Counted from the stretch's first letter, positions 51,778 to 60,949 are shown. The stretch: 64,000 bases of DNA from Paraburkholderia sabiae (GCF_030412785.1 NZ_CP125296.1:1736001-1800000), one strand, 5' to 3'. A program made the numbers and translations. The notes: generated by a model not told the origin, from the letters alone.

Positions 51778-52136
51778 TGCGCACTCTTACCTTTCCTCGT
51801 TTCCGTCTCCGTGTCCGTCCCGCGTACGCGGTCGCCGCATGCAGCCTCGCACTGGCGACGACGTGTGCTTATCAGGCGCCCGGGCTGATGCAGGCCATTC
51901 TCGTCGTCGGCGCGAATGCGCAACTGCCGCTCGAACGACTCGCCGCGCAGGCCGATATGGGCGCGCCCGGCTCGTCGACGGCTGTTTCGTCTGCTGTTTC
52001 GTCTCCTGTTTCGTCGACCTCGTGGAAGGATCATGGCTCCGCGCAGAAGCTCAAAGAGTCCGTGCGCAGCTGGCGTACGCACCGCGAAACGCACGGCTAC
52101 GCACGCAGCGTGACGGACTACAAGTACTGGACGTGA
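51774..52136 (+). CDS. Small exported/membrane protein coupled to LysR gene, unknown function
   Basis: The start is the ATG at 51774, overlapping the LysR stop (ATGA) with GGAG upstream. The 120 residues have an Arg-rich start, one hydrophobic helix (YAVAACSLALATTCA, about 18-32), a Ser/Val repeat (SSTAVSSAVSSPVSS) and a charged tail ending VTDYKYWT. The Ser/Val repeat comes from a repeated TCGTCTGCTGTT-like DNA stretch at about 51976-52020. I do not recognise a family. Coupling to the regulator suggests joint expression. Confidence 0.65.
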   Translation: MMRTLTFPRFRLRVRPAYAVAACSLALATTCAYQAPGLMQAILVVGANAQLPLERLAAQADMGAPGSSTAVSSAVSSPVSSTSWKDHGSAQKLKESVRSWRTHRETHGYARSVTDYKYWT

Positions 52137-52154
52137 AGAGGAATTCGCGCGTAG

Positions 52155-53072
52155 CTAGTGGTGCGCGGTTTCGCGCTCGAATGCCAGTTCGTCGTGCGGC
52201 GCGCCGCCGAGTGTCGCCGTGACTTCCGCGCCCAGCAGAAAGACGACGGCGCAGAAATACAGCCACATCATCAGCACGGCGAGCGAGCCCGCCGCGCCAA
52301 ACGCGCCCGCCGTGCCTGCATGCGCGAGATACAGCACGAACAGATGCCGCCCGGCCGTGAACAGAAAGGCCGCGACGAAACCGCCTGCAAACGCGGGACG
52401 CCACGCGACATGGATATCCGGCAGCAATTTGATGAGCGCGCCGAGGCCGGCCGTCAGCAACGCAAGGCCGAACACCGACTGCACGACGTCGGCGAATACG
52501 CTGACCGCGTCCGTCCCGAACAATCGACGCCCGACGCTCTGAATCGCAACGTCCGCGACCAGCGACACGACGAGTAGAAACGCGAGCCCCATCACGAGTC
52601 CGAGCGACACCAGCCGTGCGCGCAGCAACAGCGCGACGCCCGCGATGCCCTTCGGCGAACGCACGGCGAACACGACATCGAGCGCGGTGTTGAGCGAAGA
52701 AAAAGTCGCCGACGCGCCGACTGCCAGCAGCACCACCGACATCAACGCCGCAAACCCGCTGCCGCCCGAACGGTGCGCGTTCTCGACGATCGCCTGCATC
52801 GCGCTCGCCGCTTCGCTGCCGACAATATCCTTCACCTGCCCGAACAGACGTCCCTGCGCGGCGTCCTGTCCGAAGAACCAGCCGAGCACCGCGAGCACGA
52901 TGAGCAATGTCGGCGCGAGCGAAAACGCGCAATAGAACGCGATGCTCGAACCCATCATCGCGCATCGATGATTCGAGAAGCGATTGATCGTTTCCTTCGC
53001 CGCGCCTAACGCAGACATCTTCCGATGCGTTGTCTGCGGGCGCGGCATGCGTTGTTCGCGGTTGGTGTCCAT
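52155..53072 (-). CDS. YihY/BrkB family inner-membrane protein
   Basis: The 305 residues contain about six membrane helices and the family motifs FYCAFSLAPTLLIVLAVL (about 47-64), LNTALDVVFAV (where many members have LN..W) and KLLPDIHVAWRPAFAGGFVA. These proteins are often misnamed ribonuclease BN; they are membrane proteins of unsettled function, with a proposed role in serum resistance in Bordetella. The start could be a later Met (MSALGAAKETINRF). It ends 18 bases from the convergent small exported protein gene. Confidence 0.88.
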   Translation of the reverse strand: MDTNREQRMPRPQTTHRKMSALGAAKETINRFSNHRCAMMGSSIAFYCAFSLAPTLLIVLAVLGWFFGQDAAQGRLFGQVKDIVGSEAASAMQAIVENAHRSGGSGFAALMSVVLLAVGASATFSSLNTALDVVFAVRSPKGIAGVALLLRARLVSLGLVMGLAFLLVVSLVADVAIQSVGRRLFGTDAVSVFADVVQSVFGLALLTAGLGALIKLLPDIHVAWRPAFAGGFVAAFLFTAGRHLFVLYLAHAGTAGAFGAAGSLAVLMMWLYFCAVVFLLGAEVTATLGGAPHDELAFERETAHH

Positions 53073-53150
53073 GTCGTGTCGGGGATCACGGCGCTGTCGA
53101 TCGTCGAAGCGATTGTCGAAGCGCCATGCAGCAACCGATGTGCCACGGTC

Positions 53151-53321
53151 TCAGGACTGCTTCGACTTCTCCTTCGTGGGCTTCTCATCGTCGGATTCGA
53201 TGCGCGTCGTGCCGCCGTGCGCGGGCGCATCGCTGGCCGGGAACGACTCTTCCACTGCTTCGTCGATGCGATGCTCCGGCTTCTCGCTGGTCGGGTTCTG
53301 TTCCTTTTTCGTGCTGGACAT
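53151..53321 (-). CDS. Small acidic conserved protein (56 residues)
   Basis: A short frame from ATG 53321 to TGA 53151-53153 has a strong site, GAGGAGG, five bases upstream. It reads MSSTKKEQNPTSEKPEHRID with the core AVEESFPASDAPAHGGTTR and a lysine/acid-rich end. The SFPASDAPA core is a motif I know from short proteins in Burkholderiales; no function is known. The product is soluble and likely disordered. It lies between brkB (same strand) and the YdeP-like oxidoreductase gene (divergent). Confidence 0.75.
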   Translation of the reverse strand: MSSTKKEQNPTSEKPEHRIDEAVEESFPASDAPAHGGTTRIESDDEKPTKEKSKQS

Positions 53322-53487
53322 GGCGTCCTCCTCAGTCGATGGTCCCTGGAAGTTTCATCGGCAGCAAGGCGCATTCCCTGCTCTCTCCGTGTAGATAGAA
53401 AACCAGCGGGCAAACGTGCAAGCCCATTTGTTTCCGTGCCGCGATCATTCGCTCAATGACATTGGTTGCACTGCACAGGAAACCGAA

Positions 53488-55845
53488 ATGGGCAAAAAGA
53501 AGGTGATCCGCATCTACAGCGACCCCGCGGGCGGTTGGGGCGCGCTCAAGGCAACGGGCGAAGCGCTGACGCTTCAGGGCATCCCCGTCTCCGGCGCGAA
53601 GACGCTGCTGCATATGAATCAGCCGCAAGGCTTCGACTGTCCGGGTTGCGCGTGGCCCGACCCGAAGCACACGTCGTCGTTCGAGTTCTGCGAGAACGGC
53701 GCGAAGGCCGTTGCGTGGGAAGCGACCGCGAATCGCTGCACGCCGGAATTCTTCGCCGCGCACAGCGTGTCCGAACTCACGGCGTGGGACGACTACGATC
53801 TGGAGATGGTGGGCCGCCTCACGCATCCGATGGCGTACGACAGTAAGTCGGACCGGTATCAGCCCATCAGCTGGGAAGACGCGTTCGCGCTCGTCGGCCG
53901 TCATCTGAACGCACTGGATCGTCCCGATCAGGCCGACTTCTACACGTCGGGCCGCGCATCGAATGAAGCGGCGTTCCTCTATCAGCTGTTCGTGCGCGAG
54001 TTGGGCACCAACAATTTCCCCGACTGCTCAAACATGTGTCACGAAGCGACGAGCGTCGGCTTGCCGCAATCGATCGGCGTCGGCAAAGGCACCGTGCTGC
54101 TCGAAGACTTCGAACACGCGGACGCGATTTTCATCTTCGGACAGAACCCCGGCACGAACAGCCCGCGCATGATGAGCGATCTGCATTCGGCGTCGCGACG
54201 CGGCGCGAAGATCGTGTCGTTCAATCCGTTTCGCGAGCGCGCGCTGGAGCGCTTCGCCTCGCCGCAGAATCCCGTCGAAATGGCGACGCTCGGCTACACG
54301 CCCATCAGCACGTTTCTGTATCAGGTGCGCGTGGGCGGCGACGTCGCGGTGCTCAAGGGCATGATGAAAGCGATCGTCGAAGCCGACGACGCCGCGCTCG
54401 CCGCCGACGCGCCGCGCATTCTCGACATCGAGTTCATCGAAGGCCACACGCACGGCATCGACGCGCTGCTCCACGATCTGCGCGCGACCACGTGGGAATC
54501 GATCGAACGGTATTCGGGCCTGTCGCGCGCCGACATCGAAAACGCCGCGAACATCTACATGAAGGCAGAAAACGCGATTCTCGTGTACGGCATGGGCATC
54601 ACACAGCATCATCGCGGCACGGAGAACGTGCAGCAGATCGCGAACCTCGCGCTGCTGCGCGGCAACGTCGGACGTCCAGGCGCGGGCATTTGCCCCGTGC
54701 GCGGACACTCGAACGTGCAGGGCAACCGCACGGTCGGCATTACGGAGAAGCCGAGCAATGCGTTGATCGACGGCATCGAGCGCGCGTTCGGATTTCGTCC
54801 GCCGGGCAATCATGGCAACGACGTGATCGCGACGCTCGAAGCGATGACGCGTGGCGACGCGAAAGTGTTCATCGCGCTGGGCGGCAATTTCGCGGCTGCG
54901 ATTCCCGACTGGGTGCGCATGCAGGAATCGATCCGCACGCTCGATCTGACCGTGCACATCGCGACGAAGCTGAATCGCAGCCACCTCGTGCATGGCAAGG
55001 AAGCGCTGATTCTGCCCTGCCTCGGCCGCACCGAAATCGACATCCAGGCGGACGGCCCGCAGTCGATCACCGTTGAAGATTCGATGTCGATGGTGCATGC
55101 GTCGGCGGGACGCAACGAGCCTGCTTCGCCGCATCTGATGAGCGAGCCCGCGATTGTCGCGGGCATTGCGCGCGCGACGCTCGGCGAACAATCGCGGGTG
55201 CCCTGGGAGCAGATGGTCGCGAACTATGATCGCATTCGCGATGCAATCGAAATCGTGTTCCCGATTTTTCAGGCGTACAACGAGCGCATTCGTGTGCCGG
55301 GTGGTTTTCATCTCGTGTCGCCGGCGCGCGAGCGCGTGTGGGACACGCCCACAGGCCGCGCGAATTTCCTCGTTTTCAAGGGACTCGACGAAGACCCGTT
55401 TCAGGACGATCCCGATGCGCTCTCGCTCACGACGATGCGCAGTCACGATCAGTACAACACCACGCTCTATTCGCATTCGGACCGCTATCGCGGCGTGTTC
55501 GGACAACGCGATGTCGTGTTCATGAACCAGCATGAACTGCAAAAGCGCGGACTGCATCCGGGCGAGCGCGTCGATATCGTCGCGCTGTCGACGGATGGTG
55601 TCGAACGCGTGATCCGCAGCTTCAAGGTGGTTGAGTATTCGCTGCCCGACGGCTGCTGCGGCGCGTATTACCCGGAAGTGAATCCGCTCGTACCGCTCTA
55701 TGCATTCGATCCGCAAAGCCGCACGCCGTCGTACAAGTCGGTGCCCGTGAAAGTGGTGCGTGCCGCCGCCGTCGGCCCCGACTCCGCGACGCGCGCTGTC
55801 GCCGTTCAACCTGCGCCGCAGCGCGAGGAGACCAGTCATGCTTGA
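53488..55845 (+). CDS. FdhF/YdeP-type molybdopterin oxidoreductase
   Basis: The ATG at 53488 has CAGGAAACC upstream; the frame opens earlier without a site. The 785 residues match the YdeP branch of the formate-dehydrogenase-like family. It has an N-terminal CPGCAWPDP (Fe-S ligands in this branch), YTSGRASNEAAFLYQLFVRE, CSNMCHEATSVGLPQSIGVG, IFIFGQNPGTNSPRMMSDLH, GMGITQHHRGTENVQQIANL and a C-terminal molybdopterin-dinucleotide part. In formate dehydrogenases a Cys/Sec lies where this protein has the CHEATS segment. YdeP of E. coli is tied to acid resistance; the substrate is unknown. The stop overlaps the start of cydA, so the two are coupled and may share electrons or regulation. Confidence 0.9.
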   Translation: MGKKKVIRIYSDPAGGWGALKATGEALTLQGIPVSGAKTLLHMNQPQGFDCPGCAWPDPKHTSSFEFCENGAKAVAWEATANRCTPEFFAAHSVSELTAWDDYDLEMVGRLTHPMAYDSKSDRYQPISWEDAFALVGRHLNALDRPDQADFYTSGRASNEAAFLYQLFVRELGTNNFPDCSNMCHEATSVGLPQSIGVGKGTVLLEDFEHADAIFIFGQNPGTNSPRMMSDLHSASRRGAKIVSFNPFRERALERFASPQNPVEMATLGYTPISTFLYQVRVGGDVAVLKGMMKAIVEADDAALAADAPRILDIEFIEGHTHGIDALLHDLRATTWESIERYSGLSRADIENAANIYMKAENAILVYGMGITQHHRGTENVQQIANLALLRGNVGRPGAGICPVRGHSNVQGNRTVGITEKPSNALIDGIERAFGFRPPGNHGNDVIATLEAMTRGDAKVFIALGGNFAAAIPDWVRMQESIRTLDLTVHIATKLNRSHLVHGKEALILPCLGRTEIDIQADGPQSITVEDSMSMVHASAGRNEPASPHLMSEPAIVAGIARATLGEQSRVPWEQMVANYDRIRDAIEIVFPIFQAYNERIRVPGGFHLVSPARERVWDTPTGRANFLVFKGLDEDPFQDDPDALSLTTMRSHDQYNTTLYSHSDRYRGVFGQRDVVFMNQHELQKRGLHPGERVDIVALSTDGVERVIRSFKVVEYSLPDGCCGAYYPEVNPLVPLYAFDPQSRTPSYKSVPVKVVRAAAVGPDSATRAVAVQPAPQREETSHA

Positions 55846-57241
55846 TCACGTTGTCAACCTGTCGCGGGCGCAGTTCGCGATGACGGCCATCTTCCACATC
55901 CTGTGGCCGATCCTGACGATCAGTCTCTCGGCGTTTCTCGTGCTGGTCGAAGCGCTGTGGATCAAAACGGGCGATGTGATGTATTACCGCCAGGCGCGCT
56001 TCTGGAGCAAGCTGCTCGTGCTGAACTTCGCGGTCGGCGTGGTCAGCGGCATTCCGATGGAGTTTCAGTTCGGCACCAACTGGGCGGGCTTTTCGCAGTA
56101 CAGCGGCCAGTTCATCGGCAATATTCTCGGCTTCGAAGGCGCGATGGCGTTCATGCTCGAAGCGGGTTTCGTCGGCGTGATGCTGCTCGGCTGGGGACGC
56201 GTGCCGCGCGGCGTGCACCTGTTCGCCACCGCGATGGTCGCGCTCGGTTCGAGCATCTCCGCGTTCTGGATCATGGTCGCGAATTCGTGGATGCAGACGC
56301 CCGCGGGCTATGCCGTCGTCGACGGCAAGATCGAGGTGACCAACTATCTCGCCGCGATCTTCAATCCCGACATGGTGTGGGGCGTGTCGCACATGTGGGT
56401 CGCGGCGATCGAAACGGGCATGTTCGTGATCGCGGGCATCTCCGCGTACAACCTGTTCCGCAAGCGTCATCCCGAGTTCTTCGCGCGCTCGTTCAAGATC
56501 GCGCTTGCCGTGCTCGTCGTGATCGCGCCGCTGCAGATCTGGCTCGGCGATTCGAGCGGCGTCAGCGTGTTCGAAACGCAACCGGCGAAGGGCGCGGCGA
56601 TCGAAGGCCACTGGCACACCAACGCGCCGGGCACGGGCGCGTCGTGGTCGCTGCTCGCATGGCCCGATCAGAAGGCGCAGCGCAACGACTGGTCGCTCGA
56701 AGTCCCCGGCATGCTGAGCGTGCTCGGCACGCACTCGCTGCACGGCCAGGTGAAGGGTCTCACGGACTTCAAGCGCGAAGACCAGCCGCCGATGATTCCC
56801 CTGCTTTACTACGCGTTCCGCGTGATGGCGGGCATCGGCTTCTGCTTCATGCTGCTCGCGTTCTGGACCGCTTACGCGCTGCGGAAGGCGCGCGGCAGTC
56901 TCGATGCACTGCTCGCGCGTCGCAAGCTGCTGCTCGCGTGGGTGTTGTGCATTCCGCTGCCGTACGTCGCCGTCGAAGCGGGCTGGATCGTGCGCGAAGT
57001 GGGACGTCAGCCGTGGGTCGTATATGGACTGCTGCGCACGAGCCAGGCGGCGTCGACGGTCGCGCCTTCGTCGGTCTCGCTCAGCATGGCGATGTTCTTC
57101 GCGTTCTATGTCGTGCTGCTCGTCACGTTCTTCGTGCTCGCGCGACGCTGGCTGCGCAAGGGGCCGGACGTGACCAGCGTGCCGCCCGCCATCGTCACCG
57201 CGCGCAGCGCGACGACGCCGACCTCCATCTCCGGCTATTGA
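55838..57241 (+). CDS. cydA: Cytochrome bd-type quinol oxidase subunit I (CIO type)
   Basis: The ATG at 55838 (MLDHVVNLSRAQFAMTAIFH) has GAGGAG upstream and overlaps the oxidoreductase gene by 8 bases. The 467 residues have about nine membrane helices with the haem-ligand His20 region, the GFEGAMAFMLEAGF block with Glu residues, GMFVIAGISAY with the haem b558 Met, and the quinol-loop start QIWLGDSSGVSVFETQPAKG. The loop is short and the protein is about 467 residues long, typical of cyanide-insensitive CioA rather than E. coli CydA (522). It reduces oxygen to water using quinol without pumping protons. Confidence 0.93.
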   Translation: MLDHVVNLSRAQFAMTAIFHILWPILTISLSAFLVLVEALWIKTGDVMYYRQARFWSKLLVLNFAVGVVSGIPMEFQFGTNWAGFSQYSGQFIGNILGFEGAMAFMLEAGFVGVMLLGWGRVPRGVHLFATAMVALGSSISAFWIMVANSWMQTPAGYAVVDGKIEVTNYLAAIFNPDMVWGVSHMWVAAIETGMFVIAGISAYNLFRKRHPEFFARSFKIALAVLVVIAPLQIWLGDSSGVSVFETQPAKGAAIEGHWHTNAPGTGASWSLLAWPDQKAQRNDWSLEVPGMLSVLGTHSLHGQVKGLTDFKREDQPPMIPLLYYAFRVMAGIGFCFMLLAFWTAYALRKARGSLDALLARRKLLLAWVLCIPLPYVAVEAGWIVREVGRQPWVVYGLLRTSQAASTVAPSSVSLSMAMFFAFYVVLLVTFFVLARRWLRKGPDVTSVPPAIVTARSATTPTSISGY

Positions 57242-57271
57242 TGCCGCCTACATCGCACACGAGGTTGCCTC

Positions 57272-58261
57272 ATGGATAGCTCTACTCATTCGCTGCTGGC
57301 CTACGTCTGGTTCGGCCTGCTCGGCCTGATGCTGGTCTTTTACGTCGTAACGGACGGCTTCGATCTCGGCGTCGGCATTCTCAGTCTTTTGCGCACGAAG
57401 CGTGAAGATCGCGACGTGATGGTCGAATCGATCGGTCACGTTTGGGACGCCAACGAAACCTGGCTCGTCGTGCTCGGCGGCGGGCTGTTCGGCGCGTTTC
57501 CGCTCGCCTACGCGCAACTGATGCAGGATCTCTATCTGCCCATCATGGCGCTGATCGCGGGGCTTATCATGCGCGGCGCGGCCATCGAGTTCCGTCATAG
57601 CGTCGAGCATGGTCCGCTGTGGGACAAGGTGTTCGGCATCGGCAGTCTGGTCGCGGCGCTCGCGCAGGGCGTCGTGCTCGGCAAGGTGATCACGGGGCTC
57701 GTGCCGGGCGAGATGAGCGAGGGATTCATCGCCATCGCAGCCATCGGCGTGGTCGCGGGCTATGCGCTGCTCGGCTCGACGTATCTGGTGAAGAAGACCG
57801 TCGGCATGATCGAACAGTGGGCGCGGCGTCTCGGCGTGCTGAGCGCGATGCTGACGGTGGCGGCCGCGTTGCCGCTGACCATCGCGACCTGGTTTTTCAG
57901 CGATGTCGGTATCGACCGCTGGTCGCAGCCGGGCGTCATGCATGTGCTGATCGCGCTCGGTGTCGCGGCGGCGCTCGCCTTTGCGTTCGTCATGGCGTCG
58001 CTTTACCTCGGCTCGTCGCGCGGACCGTTTCGCGGCGCGGTGACGCTGTTCATCGTGTCGTTCGTGGGTCTTGCCGTGAGCCTGTTTCCGGATTTCGTGC
58101 CGGGCAAGCTCGGCATCGTGCAGGCGGCGTCCGACTCGCATACGCTCGCGTTCATGCTGGCAGGTATCGGGCTGATTTTCCCCGTGATGATTGGGTATAA
58201 CCTGTACCAGTACTATATTTTTCGGGGCAAGGTGGTTGGCGGGGCGCATGCGGGGGAGTGA
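57272..58261 (+). CDS. cydB: Cytochrome bd-type quinol oxidase subunit II (CioB/CydB)
   Basis: The 329 residues have about eight membrane helices and the CydB motifs YVVTDGFDLGVGIL, ESIGHVWDANETWLVVLGGG, FPLAYAQLMQDLYLPI, AAIEFRHSVEHG and MIGYNLYQYYIFRGKV. It starts 30 bases after cydA on the same strand. A small CydX-like gene is not seen after it; the next element is a terminator hairpin. Together with cydA it forms the oxidase core. Confidence 0.93.
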   Translation: MDSSTHSLLAYVWFGLLGLMLVFYVVTDGFDLGVGILSLLRTKREDRDVMVESIGHVWDANETWLVVLGGGLFGAFPLAYAQLMQDLYLPIMALIAGLIMRGAAIEFRHSVEHGPLWDKVFGIGSLVAALAQGVVLGKVITGLVPGEMSEGFIAIAAIGVVAGYALLGSTYLVKKTVGMIEQWARRLGVLSAMLTVAAALPLTIATWFFSDVGIDRWSQPGVMHVLIALGVAAALAFAFVMASLYLGSSRGPFRGAVTLFIVSFVGLAVSLFPDFVPGKLGIVQAASDSHTLAFMLAGIGLIFPVMIGYNLYQYYIFRGKVVGGAHAGE

Positions 58262-58290
58262 TGCCCGTGTAATTTCCGAACAAATGCCCG

Positions 58291-58321
58291 TCTCTCGCGC
58301 GGCCTCGCGCCGCGCGAGAGA
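58291..58321. terminator. Bidirectional terminator-like hairpin between convergent genes
   Basis: Positions 58291-58303 and 58309-58321 form a perfect 13 bp GC-rich stem with a 5-base loop. CAAA lies before and TTTG after, a weak A/T tail on each side. It lies between the cydB stop (58261) and the stop of the convergent hydrolase gene (58346). Confidence 0.7.
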
Positions 58322-58345
58322 TTTGTCAGCCTGAACAGCAGAGCA

Positions 58346-59218
58346 TCAGCCTTTCCATCCCTCGAGAAAATCAACCAGAGCCCGGTTGACGATCTCCGGC
58401 TGCTCTTCATGCGGCAGATGGCCCGCGCGAGGAATCGCGTGCGTGACGACATCGCGCGCCATGCCCTTCCACACGTCCGCCATGTCGAACATCTTACCCA
58501 CCGCGTAAAACGCCTCGCCCCACAGCGCGAGCGTCGGCGCCTCGATCAACTGGTCGGCGTCTTCCTTGTCCTGCGCGACATCGACGGCGTTCGCGCGATA
58601 GTCCGCCATCGCGCCGCGCACTGCGCCGGGCGCCTCGTAGGCGCGCACATAGGTTTCGAATGCTTCGCCCGAGATTGCGTTCGGGTCGTAGCACCAGTCC
58701 GAGAAGAAGTGCCGCAGCCACGCGCGCTCCTTGCCCGAGATCAGCATCTCCGGCAAGTCCGGCACCTGATGGAACAGGAAGAACCAGTAGGCACGCGCGA
58801 CCTTCGCATCGATCGATTGCGCGACGATGCGCGTCGGCACGTTGTCCATCACGACGAGACGATCCACGGCTTCAGGATGATCCTTCGCAAAACGCGTCGC
58901 GACACGTGCGCCGCGATCGTGGCCGACGAGCGCCACGCGTTCGATCGACAGTTCGCGCAACAGCGCGCGAAGATCGTTCGCCATCGTGCGTTTGTCGTAG
59001 CCGCTCGCGGGCTTGTCGGTCTCGCCATAGCCGCGCAGATCCGGCGCGATCACGCGGTATTGCTGCGCGAGCACGGGAATCTGATGCCGCCACGCATGGT
59101 GCGTTTCGGGAAAGCCGTGCAGCAGCACGACGGGCGCGCCTTCGCCCGCTTCGACAAAATGCTGTCGAATGCCGTTTGCAGTGACCGTGTGATGCGTGAG
59201 GTCGATCGTGTTCGTCAT
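58346..59218 (-). CDS. Alpha/beta hydrolase, haloacetate dehalogenase/epoxide hydrolase type
   Basis: The 290 residues show VVLLHGFPETHHAWRHQIPV (oxyanion region), PDLRGYGETDKPASGYDKRT, the elbow VGHDRGARVATRF with nucleophile Asp101 and Arg102/Arg105, and PRAGHLPHEEQPE with the base His. The Asp nucleophile with R and R+3 is the pattern of fluoroacetate/haloacetate dehalogenases. The HW pair that binds the halide there reads YW here (ARAYWFFLF), so halide binding may be altered. A role as another hydrolase or dehalogenase is open. It is transcribed alone, in front of a LysR gene on the same strand. Confidence 0.85.
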   Translation of the reverse strand: MTNTIDLTHHTVTANGIRQHFVEAGEGAPVVLLHGFPETHHAWRHQIPVLAQQYRVIAPDLRGYGETDKPASGYDKRTMANDLRALLRELSIERVALVGHDRGARVATRFAKDHPEAVDRLVVMDNVPTRIVAQSIDAKVARAYWFFLFHQVPDLPEMLISGKERAWLRHFFSDWCYDPNAISGEAFETYVRAYEAPGAVRGAMADYRANAVDVAQDKEDADQLIEAPTLALWGEAFYAVGKMFDMADVWKGMARDVVTHAIPRAGHLPHEEQPEIVNRALVDFLEGWKG

Positions 59219-59365
59219 GACGGGTTCTCCAATGGTGATCCGGTAGCTGCCGCGTGGGCGGCGAACGTCTATCGGTTGGAAACCAGTCTATTGAGCGGAC
59301 GCCCTGCGATTAAGCCAGGGTCGGAGATAAAGATTCTTGAGGCCGCTGCGTGTAATGCCGTCGAT

Positions 59366-60343
59366 TCACGCGCTTTTCGCCGCTTGCCCCGCCGCCTCGC
59401 CGATTGTGTTGGTCATCGCTTCGACGCGCTCGCCCACGGCTTCGAGCGCGGGCGTCAACGTCGCACGCAAATGATCGAGCAGCGTGCGGACTTTCGCTTC
59501 CAGATAGCGGCGCGACGGATACACGGCGAACACCGTGAACGGCCTGACCCTGTACTGCGGCAGCACGCGCACCAGCGTCCCGGCGGCGAGATCCTCGACA
59601 GCGGAATACGTCGCGAGCGTGCCGATGCCCGCGCCGTTCAGCAGCATCGCGCGCATCACGTCGGGCGCGTTGACCTGCAGTGGCGCATGCGTGAGCGGCA
59701 GCACGTGTGCATCGTCCGTGCTTTGCAGATGCCATTCGTCGGGCGGCGAAACAGGCGTTTCGAGTTTCAGCAGCGTATGCGTCGCGAGATCGTCGTACGT
59801 GAGCGGCATGCCGTTTCGCTTCACATAGTCCGGCGATGCGACCATCACCGACCACGCGGAACCGAGCGCCTGCGCGACGTAGATCGAATCGGGCAACTGC
59901 GTCGCTGAAATCAGCGAGACGTCGTAGCCATCCTCGACGAGATTCGGCATGCTCTGTTCGATTTTCAGTTCGACGGTGACATCGGGATAGTCACGCTGAT
60001 AGCCGACCAGCGCCGCCGCGACCGTACTTTGCGCAAGACCCGGCGCGCAATGCAGCCGCAGCTTGCCCGCGGGCGACACGCTCGCGTTACGCGCTTCGTC
60101 GGTGGCGGCATCGAGATCCGCGAGGATCGCCTTCGCGCGTTCGTAGAAGCGGCTGCCCGCTTCCGTCAGCGACAGATGGCGCGTCGTCCGATGCAGCAGC
60201 GCCGCGTGCAACTGCTCTTCGAGCGCCGTGACGGCACGCGAAATCTGAGCAGCCGTCACGTCATTCTCTTTCGCAACCGCAGTGAACGAGCCCGTCTCGA
60301 CCACTCGAACGAAGACCCGCATGCTGCCGACGATATCTGCCAT
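59366..60343 (-). CDS. LysR family transcription regulator
   Basis: The 325 residues start with the LysR winged helix (MRVFVRVVETGSFTAVAKEN, TAAQISRAVTALEEQLHAAL, LLHRTTRHLSLTEAGSRFYE) and have the usual co-inducer domain (GKLRLHCAPGLAQSTVAAAL onward). It lies 147 bases upstream of the dehalogenase-like gene on the same strand and could control it. Confidence 0.9.
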   Translation of the reverse strand: MADIVGSMRVFVRVVETGSFTAVAKENDVTAAQISRAVTALEEQLHAALLHRTTRHLSLTEAGSRFYERAKAILADLDAATDEARNASVSPAGKLRLHCAPGLAQSTVAAALVGYQRDYPDVTVELKIEQSMPNLVEDGYDVSLISATQLPDSIYVAQALGSAWSVMVASPDYVKRNGMPLTYDDLATHTLLKLETPVSPPDEWHLQSTDDAHVLPLTHAPLQVNAPDVMRAMLLNGAGIGTLATYSAVEDLAAGTLVRVLPQYRVRPFTVFAVYPSRRYLEAKVRTLLDHLRATLTPALEAVGERVEAMTNTIGEAAGQAAKSA

Positions 60344-60489
60344 TCATTGACCCAAGGCATGATGAAGAATGCTTCTCGCGCGGCACACCCGCTCGCGGAC
60401 GCAGCGCGCTCCCAGCCGGGGACTATGCCATATCCGTCGCGCGGGCCGCATGGCAGGGGACATCGTTCGATGCAGGCATGACATGGCGT

Positions 60490-60882
60490 TCACCCTTCGG
60501 CGGTTGCCGCGTCGCGCAGCACGGACGCGAGAATCATCGCTTCTGCGTTGACGGGCGCGGGGCGCGGATTCGGCTTGTACACGGCGTCGCCGGGATGGAT
60601 CGCCTGGCCGCTCATCGCGCAGAAACCCGACATGCGCGCGCGCGCCATGCGCCACACCTGATCGCCGAAACAGCCGCGCGTCGAATCGCGCCAGGCTATC
60701 GTCGCCGTCGACGGCGTCGGCCGGTCGATGAGCGTCACCGCCGCGCCGAAGCGTCCATCGGCGCACTGCGCCTTCCGGCGCGACTGCGCGTTCCCTTCCA
60801 CGGCAGCCATCAGGCGGGAAGTCGTGCCCAGCAGGCCGATGGTCTGCGTCCACGGATCCATCACGTTTGCGTTTGCCAGCAT
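60490..60882 (-). CDS. DUF3331 domain protein
   Basis: The ATG at 60882 has AAGGAG eight bases upstream. The 130 residues carry the DUF3331 pattern: TATIAWRDSTRGCFGDQVWR, ARARMSGFCAMSGQAIHPGD, AVYKPNPRPAP. This small soluble family is found mainly in Burkholderiaceae and has no known function; the CAMSGQ-IHPGD stretch may form a small metal- or DNA-binding fold, which is not shown. It lies between a LysR gene and an AraC gene, all on the minus strand. Confidence 0.85.
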   Translation of the reverse strand: MLANANVMDPWTQTIGLLGTTSRLMAAVEGNAQSRRKAQCADGRFGAAVTLIDRPTPSTATIAWRDSTRGCFGDQVWRMARARMSGFCAMSGQAIHPGDAVYKPNPRPAPVNAEAMILASVLRDAATAEG

Positions 60883-60949
60883 GTCGAAACTCCTTTGGAA
60901 AGCGATCGGTTCAGGCATTGCTTCTGGACTGTCGGAAAAACGGCGGCGC

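Noticed and set aside
54028..55839. 603-codon minus-strand frame opposite the YdeP-like gene
   Set aside because: Antisense shadow; the plus strand has intact molybdopterin motifs.
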